Assembly: GCA_003241645.1 (NCBI GenBank)
Contig: QFOX01000006.1
Location: 1 to 52,997 of the forward strand
Reading direction: 5' to 3'
DNA: 52,997 nt
Source of the DNA: Azospirillum brasilense
GTDB lineage: Bacteria > Pseudomonadota > Alphaproteobacteria > Rickettsiales > UBA3002
Each line of letters begins with the position of its first letter. Position 1 is the stretch's first letter. The translations under genes were made by a program, and so were the position numbers. Under the pieces are notes generated by a model that saw nothing but the letters and a program-made list of their open reading frames with translations, made no database searches and had not been told where the DNA came from. Positions 7,823 through 16,060 of the stretch are shown piece after piece.

Positions 7823-9372
7823 TGCTTCGCAATGTTCGCTATGGCCTGCAACTCGTGCGCATCGGTTGGGTGCTGGGGCGGCATGATGCCCTGTTCGGCC
7901 TGACCGCGCTGGGCGCTCCCGGTCCGGTGCTGCTGCTGGCGCGCACGGTGGCCAAGAAAAGCAACCTGCGTCGCGGCGTGCGGCTGGCGAACGCGCTGCA
8001 GGCGCTAGGCCCCAGCTTCATCAAAGCCGGGCAGATGCTTTCCACCCGCGCCGACCTGATCGGCGAGGATATTGCCGCCGACCTCACCGTGCTGCAAGAC
8101 AAGGTGCCGCCCTTTTCCACCAAGCTGGCGCGCGCCACCATTGAAGAACAGCTGGAAAGCCCCGTCAGCACACTGTTCCAACAGTTCGACGAACAGCCCC
8201 ATGCTGCCGCCAGCATTGCGCAGGTGCATTTCGCCACCACGCCGGACGGGCGCGAAGTGGCCGTGAAAATCCTGCGCCCCGGCGTGGAAGAAGCCTTCGA
8301 ACGCGACATCGACCTGATGTACTGGATCGCGCGCATGGCCGAGCGCCGCCTGCCGCAATACCGCCGCCTGAAATTCGTGGCTGTGGTGGATACGTTCGCC
8401 AACACGATCCATATCGAAACCGACCTGCGGCTCGAGGCCGCCGCTGCCGAAGAACTGAAGCACAACACGCGCAACGACCCGAACTTCCATGTGCCCGCCG
8501 TGGATTGGGAGCGCACCGCGCGCCGTGTGCTGGTGACCGAGCGCATCCGCGGCATTTCGGCCGGCAACATCGAGGCCCTGAAAGAAGCGGGTATTGACCT
8601 GAACCGCACCATGGAACACGCGGCCAGCGCCTTCTTCACGCAAGTGTTCCGCGACGGCTTCTTCCATGCCGACATGCATCCCGGCAATTTGTTCATTTTA
8701 CCCGATGGACGCCTTGCACCGGTGGATTTCGGCATCATGGGCCGCATCACCAAGCAGGACCAGCTCATCCTCGCCGAGATCCTGTATGGCTTCTTCAAGG
8801 GCGATTATTTGCGCGTAGCACGCATTCACCGCGAGGCCGGGTGGATCCCGCCGCACGTGTCGGTGGAGCAGTTCGCGCAGGCCGCCATGGCCGTGGGCCA
8901 GCCCATCATGGGTAAGGCGCTGAACGAGATTTCCGTGGGCCGCCTCATTGGCCAATTGCTGAGCATCGCCAACCAGTTCGAAATGGAAACGCAGCCGCAA
9001 TTGCTACTGCTGCAAAAGACCATGATGACCGCCGAGGGCGTGGGCCGCGGCCTGAACCCGGCAGTGAATATGTGGAAGCTTTCCGAGCCGCTGATCGAGC
9101 AATGGGCGACGGAGAATTTTTCCATTGCTTCGCGTGCCAAACTCTACGCGCAGGAAGTGCGCGAAACGCTGGCCGAAGCGCCGCGTGTGCTGCGCGAAGC
9201 GCGCGATTTCCTGGTCGATGTGAAACGTCAGGGCATCACCCTGTCGCCGCAATCCATGGCGCAGCTGGCCGAACAGCGCGCCGCCCACCACCGCGCGTGG
9301 ATGCGGCTCGGCTGGGCCGCCACCCTCACCTTCGCGGCGGGCTTTGCATTGCTGGCGTGGGAACTACTCTAG
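7822..9372 (+). CDS. ubiB: Ubiquinone biosynthesis regulatory protein kinase UbiB
   Basis: 516 aa, ABC1/ADCK/UbiB atypical kinase family. It assists the membrane steps of ubiquinone synthesis as an ATPase, probably by helping extract lipid intermediates. Seen: the KxGQ motif in SFIKAGQMLSTRADL, the Ala-rich loop in AAASIAQVH replacing a normal P-loop, the lysine in VAVKILRPGV, the HADMHPGN catalytic loop, and VDFG for metal binding. The C-terminus has a hydrophobic membrane anchor (about residues 495-515, AATLTFAAGFALLAW). It is translationally coupled to ubiE. Confidence 0.95.
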   Translation: MLRNVRYGLQLVRIGWVLGRHDALFGLTALGAPGPVLLLARTVAKKSNLRRGVRLANALQALGPSFIKAGQMLSTRADLIGEDIAADLTVLQDKVPPFSTKLARATIEEQLESPVSTLFQQFDEQPHAAASIAQVHFATTPDGREVAVKILRPGVEEAFERDIDLMYWIARMAERRLPQYRRLKFVAVVDTFANTIHIETDLRLEAAAAEELKHNTRNDPNFHVPAVDWERTARRVLVTERIRGISAGNIEALKEAGIDLNRTMEHAASAFFTQVFRDGFFHADMHPGNLFILPDGRLAPVDFGIMGRITKQDQLILAEILYGFFKGDYLRVARIHREAGWIPPHVSVEQFAQAAMAVGQPIMGKALNEISVGRLIGQLLSIANQFEMETQPQLLLLQKTMMTAEGVGRGLNPAVNMWKLSEPLIEQWATENFSIASRAKLYAQEVRETLAEAPRVLREARDFLVDVKRQGITLSPQSMAQLAEQRAAHHRAWMRLGWAATLTFAAGFALLAWELL

Positions 9373-9391
9373 GCGTTCAACGTTTCCTGTC

Positions 9392-9472
9392 GTCACCCCC
9401 GCGCAGGCGGGGGTCCATGATAGCCATCCATTGAAAACGGCACGCATGGATTCCCGCCGTCGTGAAAATGAC
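9392..9472. repeat. Intergenic palindromic element, GTCAC...ATGAC ends
   Basis: About 81 bp between ubiB and coaBC. The left part holds the hairpin CCCCCGC-GCA-GGCGGGGG. The right part has ATGGATTCCCGCCGTCGTGA ending in ATGAC. It resembles other GTCAT/ATGAC-bounded elements in this window and is not coding. Confidence 0.65.
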
Positions 9473-9544
9473 GGTTATAGGTTGCGCAGCGTGCCAGCCT
9501 CCACTAAATACAAAGCCAATGTGTAATTAGGTGGAATCCACATC

Positions 9545-10771
9545 ATGGCCCTGCCACGCTCCGTTCTGTTGATCATCTCCGGCTCGGTTTCGGCGTACAA
9601 ATCGCTGGAGCTCATTCGCCTGTTGAAGGCCGAGGGCGTGGCCGTCACCACCATTCTCACGCGCGGCGGCGCCAAGTTCGTCACGCCACTGGCGGTCAGC
9701 TCGCTCACCGGCACCAAAACCTACGATGACCTGTTCAGCCTGACCGACGAGGTGGAGATGGGCCACATCCAGCTGTCGCGCATTGCCGATTGCGTGCTGG
9801 TCGCCCCCGCGAGCGCCGATATGCTGGCGAAAATGCATGCGGGCATGGCCGACGATCTGGCCACCACCGCGCTGCTGGCCACCAACAAGCCGGTCATTGT
9901 CGCGCCTGCCATGAACCACAAAATGTGGCACCACCCCGCCACGCAGCGCAACCTCGCGCAATTGCGCGCCGACGGTGTGCAGGTCATTGACCCCACCGAA
10001 GGCGACATGGCCTGCGGCGAACATGGCATTGGCCGCCTTGCCGAGCCGAAGGATATCGTGGCGTTCCTGCGCACCACCGGCACGGATAGCGGTGCGTTGG
10101 CAGGCAAACATGCCATCGTCACCAGCGGGCCGACGCATGAGCCGATCGACCCGGTGCGCTTCATCGGCAACCGCTCCAGCGGCAAGCAGGGCCACGCCAT
10201 TGCCGCGGCGCTGGCGCAGGCCGGTGCCCGCGTGACGCTGATTTCCGGCCCCACGCAGCAAGCGACGCCCACAGGGGTAACCCTTGTGCCAGTCATGACG
10301 GGCGAGGAAATGCTACGCGCCGCCGAAGCCGCGCTTCCGGCCGACATCTTCGTGGGTGCCGCCGCCGTGGCGGATTGGAAGGCGTCGAACGTTGCGGGCC
10401 AGAAGATCAAGAAACAGAACAAACTCGACACGCTGTCGCTTGATTTCCTGCCCACGGTGGATGTGCTCGCCGCCATTGCACAGCATGCGCAGCGGCCGGC
10501 GCTGGTGGTGGCCTTCGCGGCGGAAACCGAGAACGTGATCGAGCACGCCCGCGCCAAGCGCACCAACAAGGGGGCCGACTGGATCCTCGCGAATGATGTA
10601 AGCGGCGATGTGTTCGGCGCCGATACGAACGAAGTAACGCTCATCACCGCGCAGGGTGAACACGCCTGGCCGCGCATGGATAAACGCGCCGTGGCCGATC
10701 AACTGGTCGAGGCCATTTCCAACCATCTGAGTCAACCCAAACCACAGCTTGTGAAATCCAAGAAAGGATAA
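9545..10771 (+). CDS. coaBC: Bifunctional phosphopantothenoylcysteine decarboxylase/phosphopantothenate-cysteine ligase
   Basis: 408 aa, two consecutive steps of coenzyme A synthesis. The N-terminal CoaC flavoprotein half (about 1-185) shows GSVSAYKSLELIR, PASADMLAKMHAG, the PAMNHKMW motif and the active-site cysteine in GDMACGEHGIGRL. The C-terminal CoaB half shows TSGPTHEPIDPVRFIGNRSS, AAVADWK and KIKKQNK. The start at 9545 is the first ATG after an AGGTGG site. Its place between ubiB and dut is the usual alphaproteobacterial context. Confidence 0.96.
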   Translation: MALPRSVLLIISGSVSAYKSLELIRLLKAEGVAVTTILTRGGAKFVTPLAVSSLTGTKTYDDLFSLTDEVEMGHIQLSRIADCVLVAPASADMLAKMHAGMADDLATTALLATNKPVIVAPAMNHKMWHHPATQRNLAQLRADGVQVIDPTEGDMACGEHGIGRLAEPKDIVAFLRTTGTDSGALAGKHAIVTSGPTHEPIDPVRFIGNRSSGKQGHAIAAALAQAGARVTLISGPTQQATPTGVTLVPVMTGEEMLRAAEAALPADIFVGAAAVADWKASNVAGQKIKKQNKLDTLSLDFLPTVDVLAAIAQHAQRPALVVAFAAETENVIEHARAKRTNKGADWILANDVSGDVFGADTNEVTLITAQGEHAWPRMDKRAVADQLVEAISNHLSQPKPQLVKSKKG

Positions 10772-10775
10772 CCCC

Positions 10776-10864
10776 GTCATTCCCCGAGTTTGCATGGGCA
10801 AACTATAGGGGAATCCACTGCCTGATGGATCGCCCTATAATCGCCATGCGATTCGGGCGATGAC
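10776..10864. repeat. Palindromic element, family 1, copy A
   Basis: 89 bp between coaBC and dut. It starts GTCATTCCCCGAG and ends GATTCGGGCGATGAC, which are imperfect inverted ends. The inner arms ACTATAGGGGAATCCA and TGGATCGCCCTATAAT also pair, so the whole unit can fold as one long hairpin. A second copy lies at 12790-12887. It ends 21 bp before the dut start. Confidence 0.85.
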
Positions 10865-10885
10865 GCAACTAAAAAGGAAAACCAT

Positions 10886-11347
10886 ATGCCACAGCAGCCC
10901 ATCACCATTGCACTCACCCGCCTGCCCGGCAGCGAGGGCCTCGCCCTTCCCGCCTACGCCACCGAACACAGCGCCGGCATGGACCTGCTGGCCGCCCTGG
11001 CCGAGCCGATGACGCTTGCGCCCATGCAGCGCGCACTGGTGCCCACGGGCCTCAGCATCGCCCTGCCGGAAGGCTTTGAGGCGCAAATTCGCCCGCGCTC
11101 GGGCCTTGCGTTCAAGCACGGCATTTCGCTGGTGAATTCGCCCGGCACGATCGATGCCGATTACCGCGGCGAAGTGGGCGTGCTGCTCATCAACCTCGGC
11201 ACCGAACCGTTCGTGATCGAGCGCGGCATGCGCATCGCGCAGATGGTCATTGCGCCCTACACCCGCGCGCAATTCAGCGAAGTGCTGGAACTGCCCAGCA
11301 CGCAGCGCGGCGCGGGCGGCTTCGGCTCCACCGGCACGCGGGGCTAG
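10886..11347 (+). CDS. dut: Deoxyuridine 5'-triphosphate nucleotidohydrolase (dUTPase)
   Basis: 153 aa, the trimeric dUTPase that hydrolyses dUTP to dUMP and PPi, keeping uracil out of DNA and feeding dTMP synthesis. The five motifs are visible: SAGMDLLAA, the RPRSGLAFKHGI substrate loop, NSPGTIDADYRGEV with the catalytic Asp, the RIAQMVIAP strand, and the flexible C-terminal arm RGAGGFGSTG. An AGGAA ribosome site precedes the ATG. The next gene begins 3 bases after the stop, so dut, the Rrf2-type regulator and cysK look like one operon. Confidence 0.97.
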   Translation: MPQQPITIALTRLPGSEGLALPAYATEHSAGMDLLAALAEPMTLAPMQRALVPTGLSIALPEGFEAQIRPRSGLAFKHGISLVNSPGTIDADYRGEVGVLLINLGTEPFVIERGMRIAQMVIAPYTRAQFSEVLELPSTQRGAGGFGSTGTRG

Positions 11348-11350
11348 GCG

Positions 11351-11791
11351 ATGCTGCTGCCCTCGAAAAAACTGTTCTACGCGGTGGAGGCGGTGCTGTT
11401 CATTGCCTACAACGCCAAGGCCGGGCCCATCGCCGGGCGCGACATTGCCGAGAAGCAGAACCTGCCCGCCCGCTACCTCGAGCCGATGATGCAGAAGCTC
11501 GTGCGCGCGGGCATCTTGCGCGGTGTGCGCGGCCCGCAGGGCGGCTATGTGCTGGCGCGCGAGCGGCGGCGCATCAGCCTCGCCGATATTTGCAACGCAC
11601 TGGCCGACGACGCCGTGCTGCCCGACGATACCACCCCGCTGGGCGACCGCGTGCTGAAGCCGCAACTGCGCAGCCTGACGCTGCAATGGCAGCAGCAGCT
11701 TTCCGCCATCAGCATTGCCCAATTATGCGAGGAAGCGACAGAACAGAACATCGCCCTTGCCTACACCACCATTCATGACTTCGCGATTTAG
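11351..11791 (+). CDS. Rrf2 family transcriptional regulator
   Basis: 146 aa. Rrf2 proteins are dimeric winged-helix regulators. The N-terminal wHTH shows DIAEKQNLPARYLEPMMQKLVRAGILRGVRGPQGGYVLAR, typical of the family. Only two cysteines are seen after the wing (DICNA, QLCEE), so the three-cysteine Fe-S motif of IscR-like members is absent. This is more like CymR-type members that sense cysteine metabolism through protein partners. cysK starts 13 bases downstream on the same strand, so control of cysteine synthesis is a reasonable inference, not shown. The ATG follows the dut stop closely. Confidence 0.88.
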   Translation: MLLPSKKLFYAVEAVLFIAYNAKAGPIAGRDIAEKQNLPARYLEPMMQKLVRAGILRGVRGPQGGYVLARERRRISLADICNALADDAVLPDDTTPLGDRVLKPQLRSLTLQWQQQLSAISIAQLCEEATEQNIALAYTTIHDFAI

Positions 11792-11804
11792 GAGTACCGA
11801 TCCC

Positions 11805-12776
11805 ATGACCATTCGCCCCGCCCTTGACCAGCTCGACGCGCCCCGCGGCCGCATCTACGACAGCATTCTCGAGACCATCGGCCACACGCCGCTGGTGAAG
11901 CTGAACCGCATGGCCGAATCCTACGGCGCGAAAGCCACCGTGCTGGCCAAGCTGGAATTCTTCAATCCGCTCTCCTCGATCAAGGATCGCATCGCGCTGT
12001 CGATGATCGAGGCTGCCGAGCGCGATGGCACCATCAAGCCCGGCAGCGTGCTGGTGGAGCCCACCTCCGGCAACACGGGCATTGCGCTGGCCTTCGTGTG
12101 CGCAGCGAAGGGCTACCCGCTGATCCTCACCATGCCGGAGAGCATGTCGCTGGAACGGCGGAAAATGCTGAAATTCCTTGGCGCGCAGCTGGAGCTCACC
12201 CCCGCCCCCAAAGGCATGCGCGGTGCCATTGAAAAGGCCGAGGAGATCGTGGCGAATAACCCGAACGCCATTTTACTGCAGCAGTTCAAGAACCCGTCGA
12301 ACCCGGCGGTGCATGTGCAGACCACGGCCGAGGAGATCTGGGCCGACACTGCTGGCGCGGTGGATGCGTTCATTGCCGGCGTGGGCACGGGCGGCACGGT
12401 CACCGGCGTGGGCCAGGTGCTGAAGCAAAAGAAAAGCAGCGTGAAGATCATCGCCATCGAGCCGGAAGATTCGCCCGTGCTCTCCGGCGGCAACCCCGGC
12501 CCGCACAAAATTCAGGGCATTGGTGCGGGCTTCGTGCCCGACATCCTCGACCGTTCGGTGGTGGATGAGGTGCTGACCATCAGCAACGCTACCGCGTTCG
12601 ACACCGCCCGCCAGCTGGCCAAGCTGGAAGGCATTCCCGCGGGTATCTCGTCGGGTGCCACGGTGGCGGCAGCGCTGGAAGTGGCCAAGCGCGACGACAT
12701 GGCGGGCAAGACCATCGTGGTCATCATCGCCTCAAGCGCTGAGCGCTACCTCAGCACGGATTTGTTTGCTGAATGA
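11805..12776 (+). CDS. cysK: Cysteine synthase (O-acetylserine sulfhydrylase)
   Basis: 323 aa, a fold type II PLP enzyme that makes cysteine from O-acetylserine and sulfide. The PLP lysine is K60 in SSIKDRIAL. The substrate loop TSGNTGIA and the phosphate-binding GTGGTVTGVG are present, as is the C-terminal SSGATVAAALEVAKR. The start at 11805 was chosen because AGGAG lies 10 bases upstream and the protein then begins near the family norm; an upstream in-frame ATG at 11715 would overlap the regulator gene heavily. CysM is the alternative paralogue, but sequence and length favour CysK. Confidence 0.94.
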   Translation: MTIRPALDQLDAPRGRIYDSILETIGHTPLVKLNRMAESYGAKATVLAKLEFFNPLSSIKDRIALSMIEAAERDGTIKPGSVLVEPTSGNTGIALAFVCAAKGYPLILTMPESMSLERRKMLKFLGAQLELTPAPKGMRGAIEKAEEIVANNPNAILLQQFKNPSNPAVHVQTTAEEIWADTAGAVDAFIAGVGTGGTVTGVGQVLKQKKSSVKIIAIEPEDSPVLSGGNPGPHKIQGIGAGFVPDILDRSVVDEVLTISNATAFDTARQLAKLEGIPAGISSGATVAAALEVAKRDDMAGKTIVVIIASSAERYLSTDLFAE

Positions 12777-12789
12777 TATGCGCACGCAC

Positions 12790-12887
12790 GTCATTCCCCG
12801 AGTGTGCGCAGCAAACTATAGGGGAATCCATCCATGCGGCGCTGCCGTGTGGATCGCCCTATAATCGCGGGCGATTCGGGCGATGAC
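12790..12887. repeat. Palindromic element, family 1, copy B
   Basis: 98 bp between cysK and the ThiF/MoeB-like gene. It shares with copy A (10776-10864) the GTCATTCCCCGAGT start, the inner arm CAAACTATAGGGGAATCCA, the arm TGGATCGCCCTATAATCGC, and the GCGATTCGGGCGATGACG end. The two copies differ mainly in the loop. It ends 9 bp before the next start codon. Confidence 0.85.
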
Positions 12888-12896
12888 GGAATACCT

Positions 12897-13598
12897 ATGA
12901 ACCTAGACCAACAACGCCGCTATGCACGGCAGATCATGCTGCCCGAACTGGGTGAAGCCGGGCAACAGAAGCTGCTGGCCGCACGCGTGCTGGTGGTTGG
13001 TGCGGGGGGCCTTGGCTCGGCGCTCATCCCCTACCTTGCGGCGGCGGGCGTGGGCACGCTCGGCATCATCGACCCCGACCGGGTGGAGCTTTCCAACCTT
13101 GCGCGGCAGGTCATCCACGAAAGTGGCGATATCGGCCGCCTGAAAGTGGAATCCGCGCGCGACCGCGTGGAAGAACTGAACCCCGATGTGCGCGTGGTAC
13201 CCCACGCCGAGGCGCTCACGCCCGAGAACGCCGAACGCATCATCGCGGCCTACGACGTGGTGGCCGATGGGTGCGATAACTTCGCCACCCGCTTCGTGGT
13301 GAACGATGCGTGCGTGAAACGTGGCACGCCGCTTGTTTCCGCTGCTATTGCGGGCTGGCAGGGGCAGGTCATGAGCATCCTGCCCGGTGGCCCTACTTAT
13401 CGCGACCTCGTGCATGAAGACGCGCCCGAAGCCAACACCTGCCGCGAAAGCGGCGTCATCGGCCCGCTGGCCGGCATCATCGGCAGCATGCAGGCGCTGG
13501 AAGTGCTGCGTGTGCTGCTGGGCACGCCTGCGCTTGGCGGCAAGCTCGCGATCTATGACGGCATCACCGCGCAGCAGCGGGTGGTGACGCTTACTTAG
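12897..13598 (+). CDS. ThiF/MoeB/HesA-family adenylyltransferase
   Basis: 233 aa. E1-like enzymes of this family adenylate the C-terminal glycine of small sulfur-carrier proteins such as MoaD or ThiS. Seen: RYARQIMLPELG (arginine finger region), the nucleotide loop VVGAGGLGS, DPDRVELSNLARQ, ADGCDNFATR, and the cysteine in NTCRESGVIGPLAG. The zinc-binding CxxC pairs of E. coli MoeB are absent: the usual YRCLFP is YRDLVH, and there is no C-terminal CxxC. No carrier protein gene is adjacent, so MoeB and ThiF cannot be told apart. The start at 12897 avoids reading through the repeat. Its stop overlaps the convergent gene by 4 nt. Confidence 0.88.
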   Translation: MNLDQQRRYARQIMLPELGEAGQQKLLAARVLVVGAGGLGSALIPYLAAAGVGTLGIIDPDRVELSNLARQVIHESGDIGRLKVESARDRVEELNPDVRVVPHAEALTPENAERIIAAYDVVADGCDNFATRFVVNDACVKRGTPLVSAAIAGWQGQVMSILPGGPTYRDLVHEDAPEANTCRESGVIGPLAGIIGSMQALEVLRVLLGTPALGGKLAIYDGITAQQRVVTLT

Positions 13599-13828
13599 GC
13601 CTGATCATGGATCGACAAACTCGCGAGCTTCTTTGTCGTGTGCCGAATTTGATACCAGCATAGCAGGGCAAACGCAGCATAGAGCGGCACTGGCAACGCC
13701 AACGTAATAGTAAAATTCTGTAGCGCGTTATGTTTTGAAGAGTAGGCAAATAACGCAGCCACTATTGCCCAACACACCATGAGCCCATGGCTCATTTTCA
13801 ATAGTACGCGAGCAACATTCCGCTTCAT
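13595..13828 (-). CDS. Small two-helix membrane protein, unknown
   Basis: 77 aa, no family recognised. Two hydrophobic helices are visible (about residues 16-29, LMVCWAIVAALFAY, and 40-59, TITLALPVPLYAAFALLCWY), followed by a basic tail, so both ends are probably cytoplasmic. Its DNA, and the gap after it to 13869, is clearly more AT-rich than the neighbours. That could mean recent transfer or relaxed constraint. It converges on the ThiF/MoeB-like gene with a 4-base overlap of stop codons (13595-13598). Confidence 0.6.
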   Translation of the reverse strand: MKRNVARVLLKMSHGLMVCWAIVAALFAYSSKHNALQNFTITLALPVPLYAAFALLCWYQIRHTTKKLASLSIHDQA

Positions 13829-13869
13829 GCGTAATTAAGAGACTACATACTCAACAGATACATTCAACA

Positions 13870-14838
13870 TTACACCAGCACGCGGTCGGGCGGGCGGTGG
13901 CCATCCACAAAGGTCTTGATGTTGATGATGACCTTCTCCCCCATTTCCACGCGCGACTCGATGGTGGCCGAGGAGATATGCGGCAACAGCAGCACGTTGG
14001 GCTTGGATTTCAGCGCCGCCGGGATCTGCGGTGCATGCTCGAACACATCCAGCCCCGCCCCGGCGATGATGCCGCGCTCCAGCGCATCGATCAGCGCGCC
14101 CTCATGCACCAGCGCGCCGCGCGCGGTGTTGATGAGCACGGCGGTGCGTTTCATCTGCTGGAACTGGGTGCCGCTGATGAAATGGTGCGTCTGTTCGGTG
14201 TGCGGGCAATGCAGCGAGACGATGTCGCTCGCCCCCAGCAATCCTTCCAGCGTCGGGTGGTAGGTGGCGGCGAATTCCTGCTCCAGCTCGGGGTGCAGTT
14301 GCGTGCGCTGGTGGTAATGCACCTGCAGGCCGAACCCCGCAGCGCGCTTGGCCACTGCGCGGCCAATGCGGCCCATGCCCACGATGCCGAGCGTTTTGCC
14401 ATGCACGCGCTGGCCCAGCATGTAATTCGGGCTCCAGCCCGGCCACTCGCCACGCTCGGCGGCGCGGCTGGCTTCCGGCAGGCGGCGCGGCACGGCGAGA
14501 ATCATCGCCATGGCCGTATCGGCCGTGTCTTCGGTCAGCACGCTGGGTGTATTGCTCACCAGCACGCCTTTGGACTTGGCATAGGCCACGTCGATATGGT
14601 CCACCCCCGCGCCGAAATTGGCGATGAGTTTCAGCTCCGGCAACAACGCGTCGATCACCGCCGGCGTAATGGCATCGTTCAGCGTGGGCACCAGCACCGG
14701 GCAGCCCTTGGCCTCGCGCAGCCACTGCGCGGCGGGAACGCTGGCCTGCGCCGCGGTGGCGCCTTCCAGCGCGAACAGCTCGCCCAGCCGCTGCATGGTC
14801 GGCTCCGCTAGACAGTGGGTAAGATAAATACGGGTCAT
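13870..14838 (-). CDS. D-2-hydroxyacid dehydrogenase (glyoxylate/hydroxypyruvate reductase type)
   Basis: 322 aa. Members reduce 2-keto acids such as glyoxylate or hydroxypyruvate with NAD(P)H. The Rossmann motif GIVGMGRIGRA is at residues 151-161. The catalytic triad fits Arg240 (NTARGALV), Glu267 (GLDVFEHAP) and His287 (LLPHISSATIESR). The second Rossmann strand ends in YHQRT, with Arg178 where NAD-specific members have Asp, which hints at NADPH preference. The GAGVDHIDV motif is typical of glyoxylate reductases. It overlaps the upstream PH-domain gene by ATGA. Substrate is not certain. Confidence 0.9.
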   Translation of the reverse strand: MTRIYLTHCLAEPTMQRLGELFALEGATAAQASVPAAQWLREAKGCPVLVPTLNDAITPAVIDALLPELKLIANFGAGVDHIDVAYAKSKGVLVSNTPSVLTEDTADTAMAMILAVPRRLPEASRAAERGEWPGWSPNYMLGQRVHGKTLGIVGMGRIGRAVAKRAAGFGLQVHYHQRTQLHPELEQEFAATYHPTLEGLLGASDIVSLHCPHTEQTHHFISGTQFQQMKRTAVLINTARGALVHEGALIDALERGIIAGAGLDVFEHAPQIPAALKSKPNVLLLPHISSATIESRVEMGEKVIINIKTFVDGHRPPDRVLV

Positions 14839-15476
14839 GCCTGCCCCTGTAGCACGGCAGAAGCAGTGCTGCCAGCCTCTTGCTGTGCCAGAAGCTGTTT
14901 CACGAAATCCGCCACGTGGGGAATGCCAACCAATTGCAGGCTTTCCACGGTGCGGTCACCTTCACTGTCCACCGTGTGGCCATAACTGAGCGATACATCG
15001 CCCCATCCATCGCGGCGCTCCACGTGCCGAACATGCACGATATGCTGCAGCTGCACCGATTCTACGGTACGGGTTTTCCGCCCATCCACCAGCTTGATCA
15101 CCCGTGCCGTGGTCAGGCCGAACATGCAGCGCCGTGCTTCCGCAATGGCCCGAAACGGCATGCCAAGCATGAACAGGCCCACGGCAATGAAGGGCACCCC
15201 GAACAGCGGAAAGATCACACCGATCACGCCCATGGCCGCATCCTTGGGTGGTCCCGCGAACCATACCGAGCCTGCGGCCACCGTCCAGCCCAGTGAAAAA
15301 ACAGTCCAGGGAATGCCAAACAGCCAGATACCGAAGCTCTTACGCTGCAACCGTGGGCTTGGCGCCACCGCCAGCAACAGGTCTTCCGTAGTGGTGAGTT
15401 CATTGCGCAATTGCTGCCGAAGCTCCGGGCGCACGCGTGAAGCCTGTGGATGATGCGGAAGGGATGGCTGCGTCAT
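14835..15476 (-). CDS. PH-domain (YdbT-like) membrane protein
   Basis: 213 aa. Two adjacent membrane helices (about residues 48-72 and 80-105: FGIWLFGIPWTVFSLGWTVAA and MGVIGVIFPLFGVPFIAVGL) are followed by a beta-rich region that resembles bacterial PH domains (GLTTARVIKLVDGRKTRTVE, then VQLQHIVHVRHVERRDGWGDV). Such proteins have no well-defined biochemical role. The start codon precedes the family-typical soluble N-terminus. The gene overlaps the hydroxyacid dehydrogenase by 4 nt, so the two are coupled, although no functional link is obvious. Confidence 0.65.
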   Translation of the reverse strand: MTQPSLPHHPQASRVRPELRQQLRNELTTTEDLLLAVAPSPRLQRKSFGIWLFGIPWTVFSLGWTVAAGSVWFAGPPKDAAMGVIGVIFPLFGVPFIAVGLFMLGMPFRAIAEARRCMFGLTTARVIKLVDGRKTRTVESVQLQHIVHVRHVERRDGWGDVSLSYGHTVDSEGDRTVESLQLVGIPHVADFVKQLLAQQEAGSTASAVLQGQA

Positions 15477-15514
15477 ATGGACAAATATACCAGTGCTGCT
15501 AAGCTGCCGCCAGT

Positions 15515-16018
15515 ATGATGTTCAGAACCGCCCTGCTTTCACTCGTGATGCTCAGCCTTGCGCCCATGGCCAAGGCCGAGGATGCATCCATTCTCAACCC
15601 CTCGGGCCTGCCCATTCCGCGCTATGTGTCGCTGAAATCCGACGAGGTGAATGTGCGCGTGGGCCCGGGCAAGCGCTACCCCATTCGCTACGTGTATCGC
15701 CGTGCGCATCTGCCGGTGCAGATCGTGGAAGAGTTCGCGCACTGGCGCAAGATCAAGGATTTTGAGGGCACCACGGGGTGGACGCATAAAAGCCTGCTCG
15801 ACGGGCGGCGCACCGCCATGATCATGGACAAGCCGCAGAACCTCTACCCCGAGCCGGAGGTGAGCAGCGCCCCCATCGTGCGGGCGGAGCCCATGGTCAT
15901 CGCCACCGTGAAGGAATGCCTGCCCGACTGGTGCGAACTGGAGATCGCGAGCACCACCGCATGGATCCGCAAAGCGGATATCTGGGGCGTGGACCGCGCC
16001 GAAGTCTTCGAGGAATAG
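15515..16018 (+). CDS. Secreted SH3-like domain protein
   Basis: 167 aa. An N-terminal signal peptide (TALLSLVMLSLAPMAKA) ends at AKA|EDAS. It is followed by a bacterial SH3-like domain whose pattern VNVRVGPGKRYPI...WRKIKDFEGTTGWTHKSLL is typical of alphaproteobacterial SH3 type 4 proteins, with a second degenerate repeat (CLPDWCELEIASTTAWIRKADIWGV). These probably sit in the periplasm and bind wall-related ligands; that is inferred. The start at 15515 is the first of two tandem ATGs; there is no strong ribosome site. The gene points away from the PH-domain gene across a 38 bp gap. Confidence 0.85.
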   Translation: MMFRTALLSLVMLSLAPMAKAEDASILNPSGLPIPRYVSLKSDEVNVRVGPGKRYPIRYVYRRAHLPVQIVEEFAHWRKIKDFEGTTGWTHKSLLDGRRTAMIMDKPQNLYPEPEVSSAPIVRAEPMVIATVKECLPDWCELEIASTTAWIRKADIWGVDRAEVFEE

Positions 16019-16060
16019 ACCGCTACACAACGAAGCGATGCGCCATGTTCACGAGGCGGG

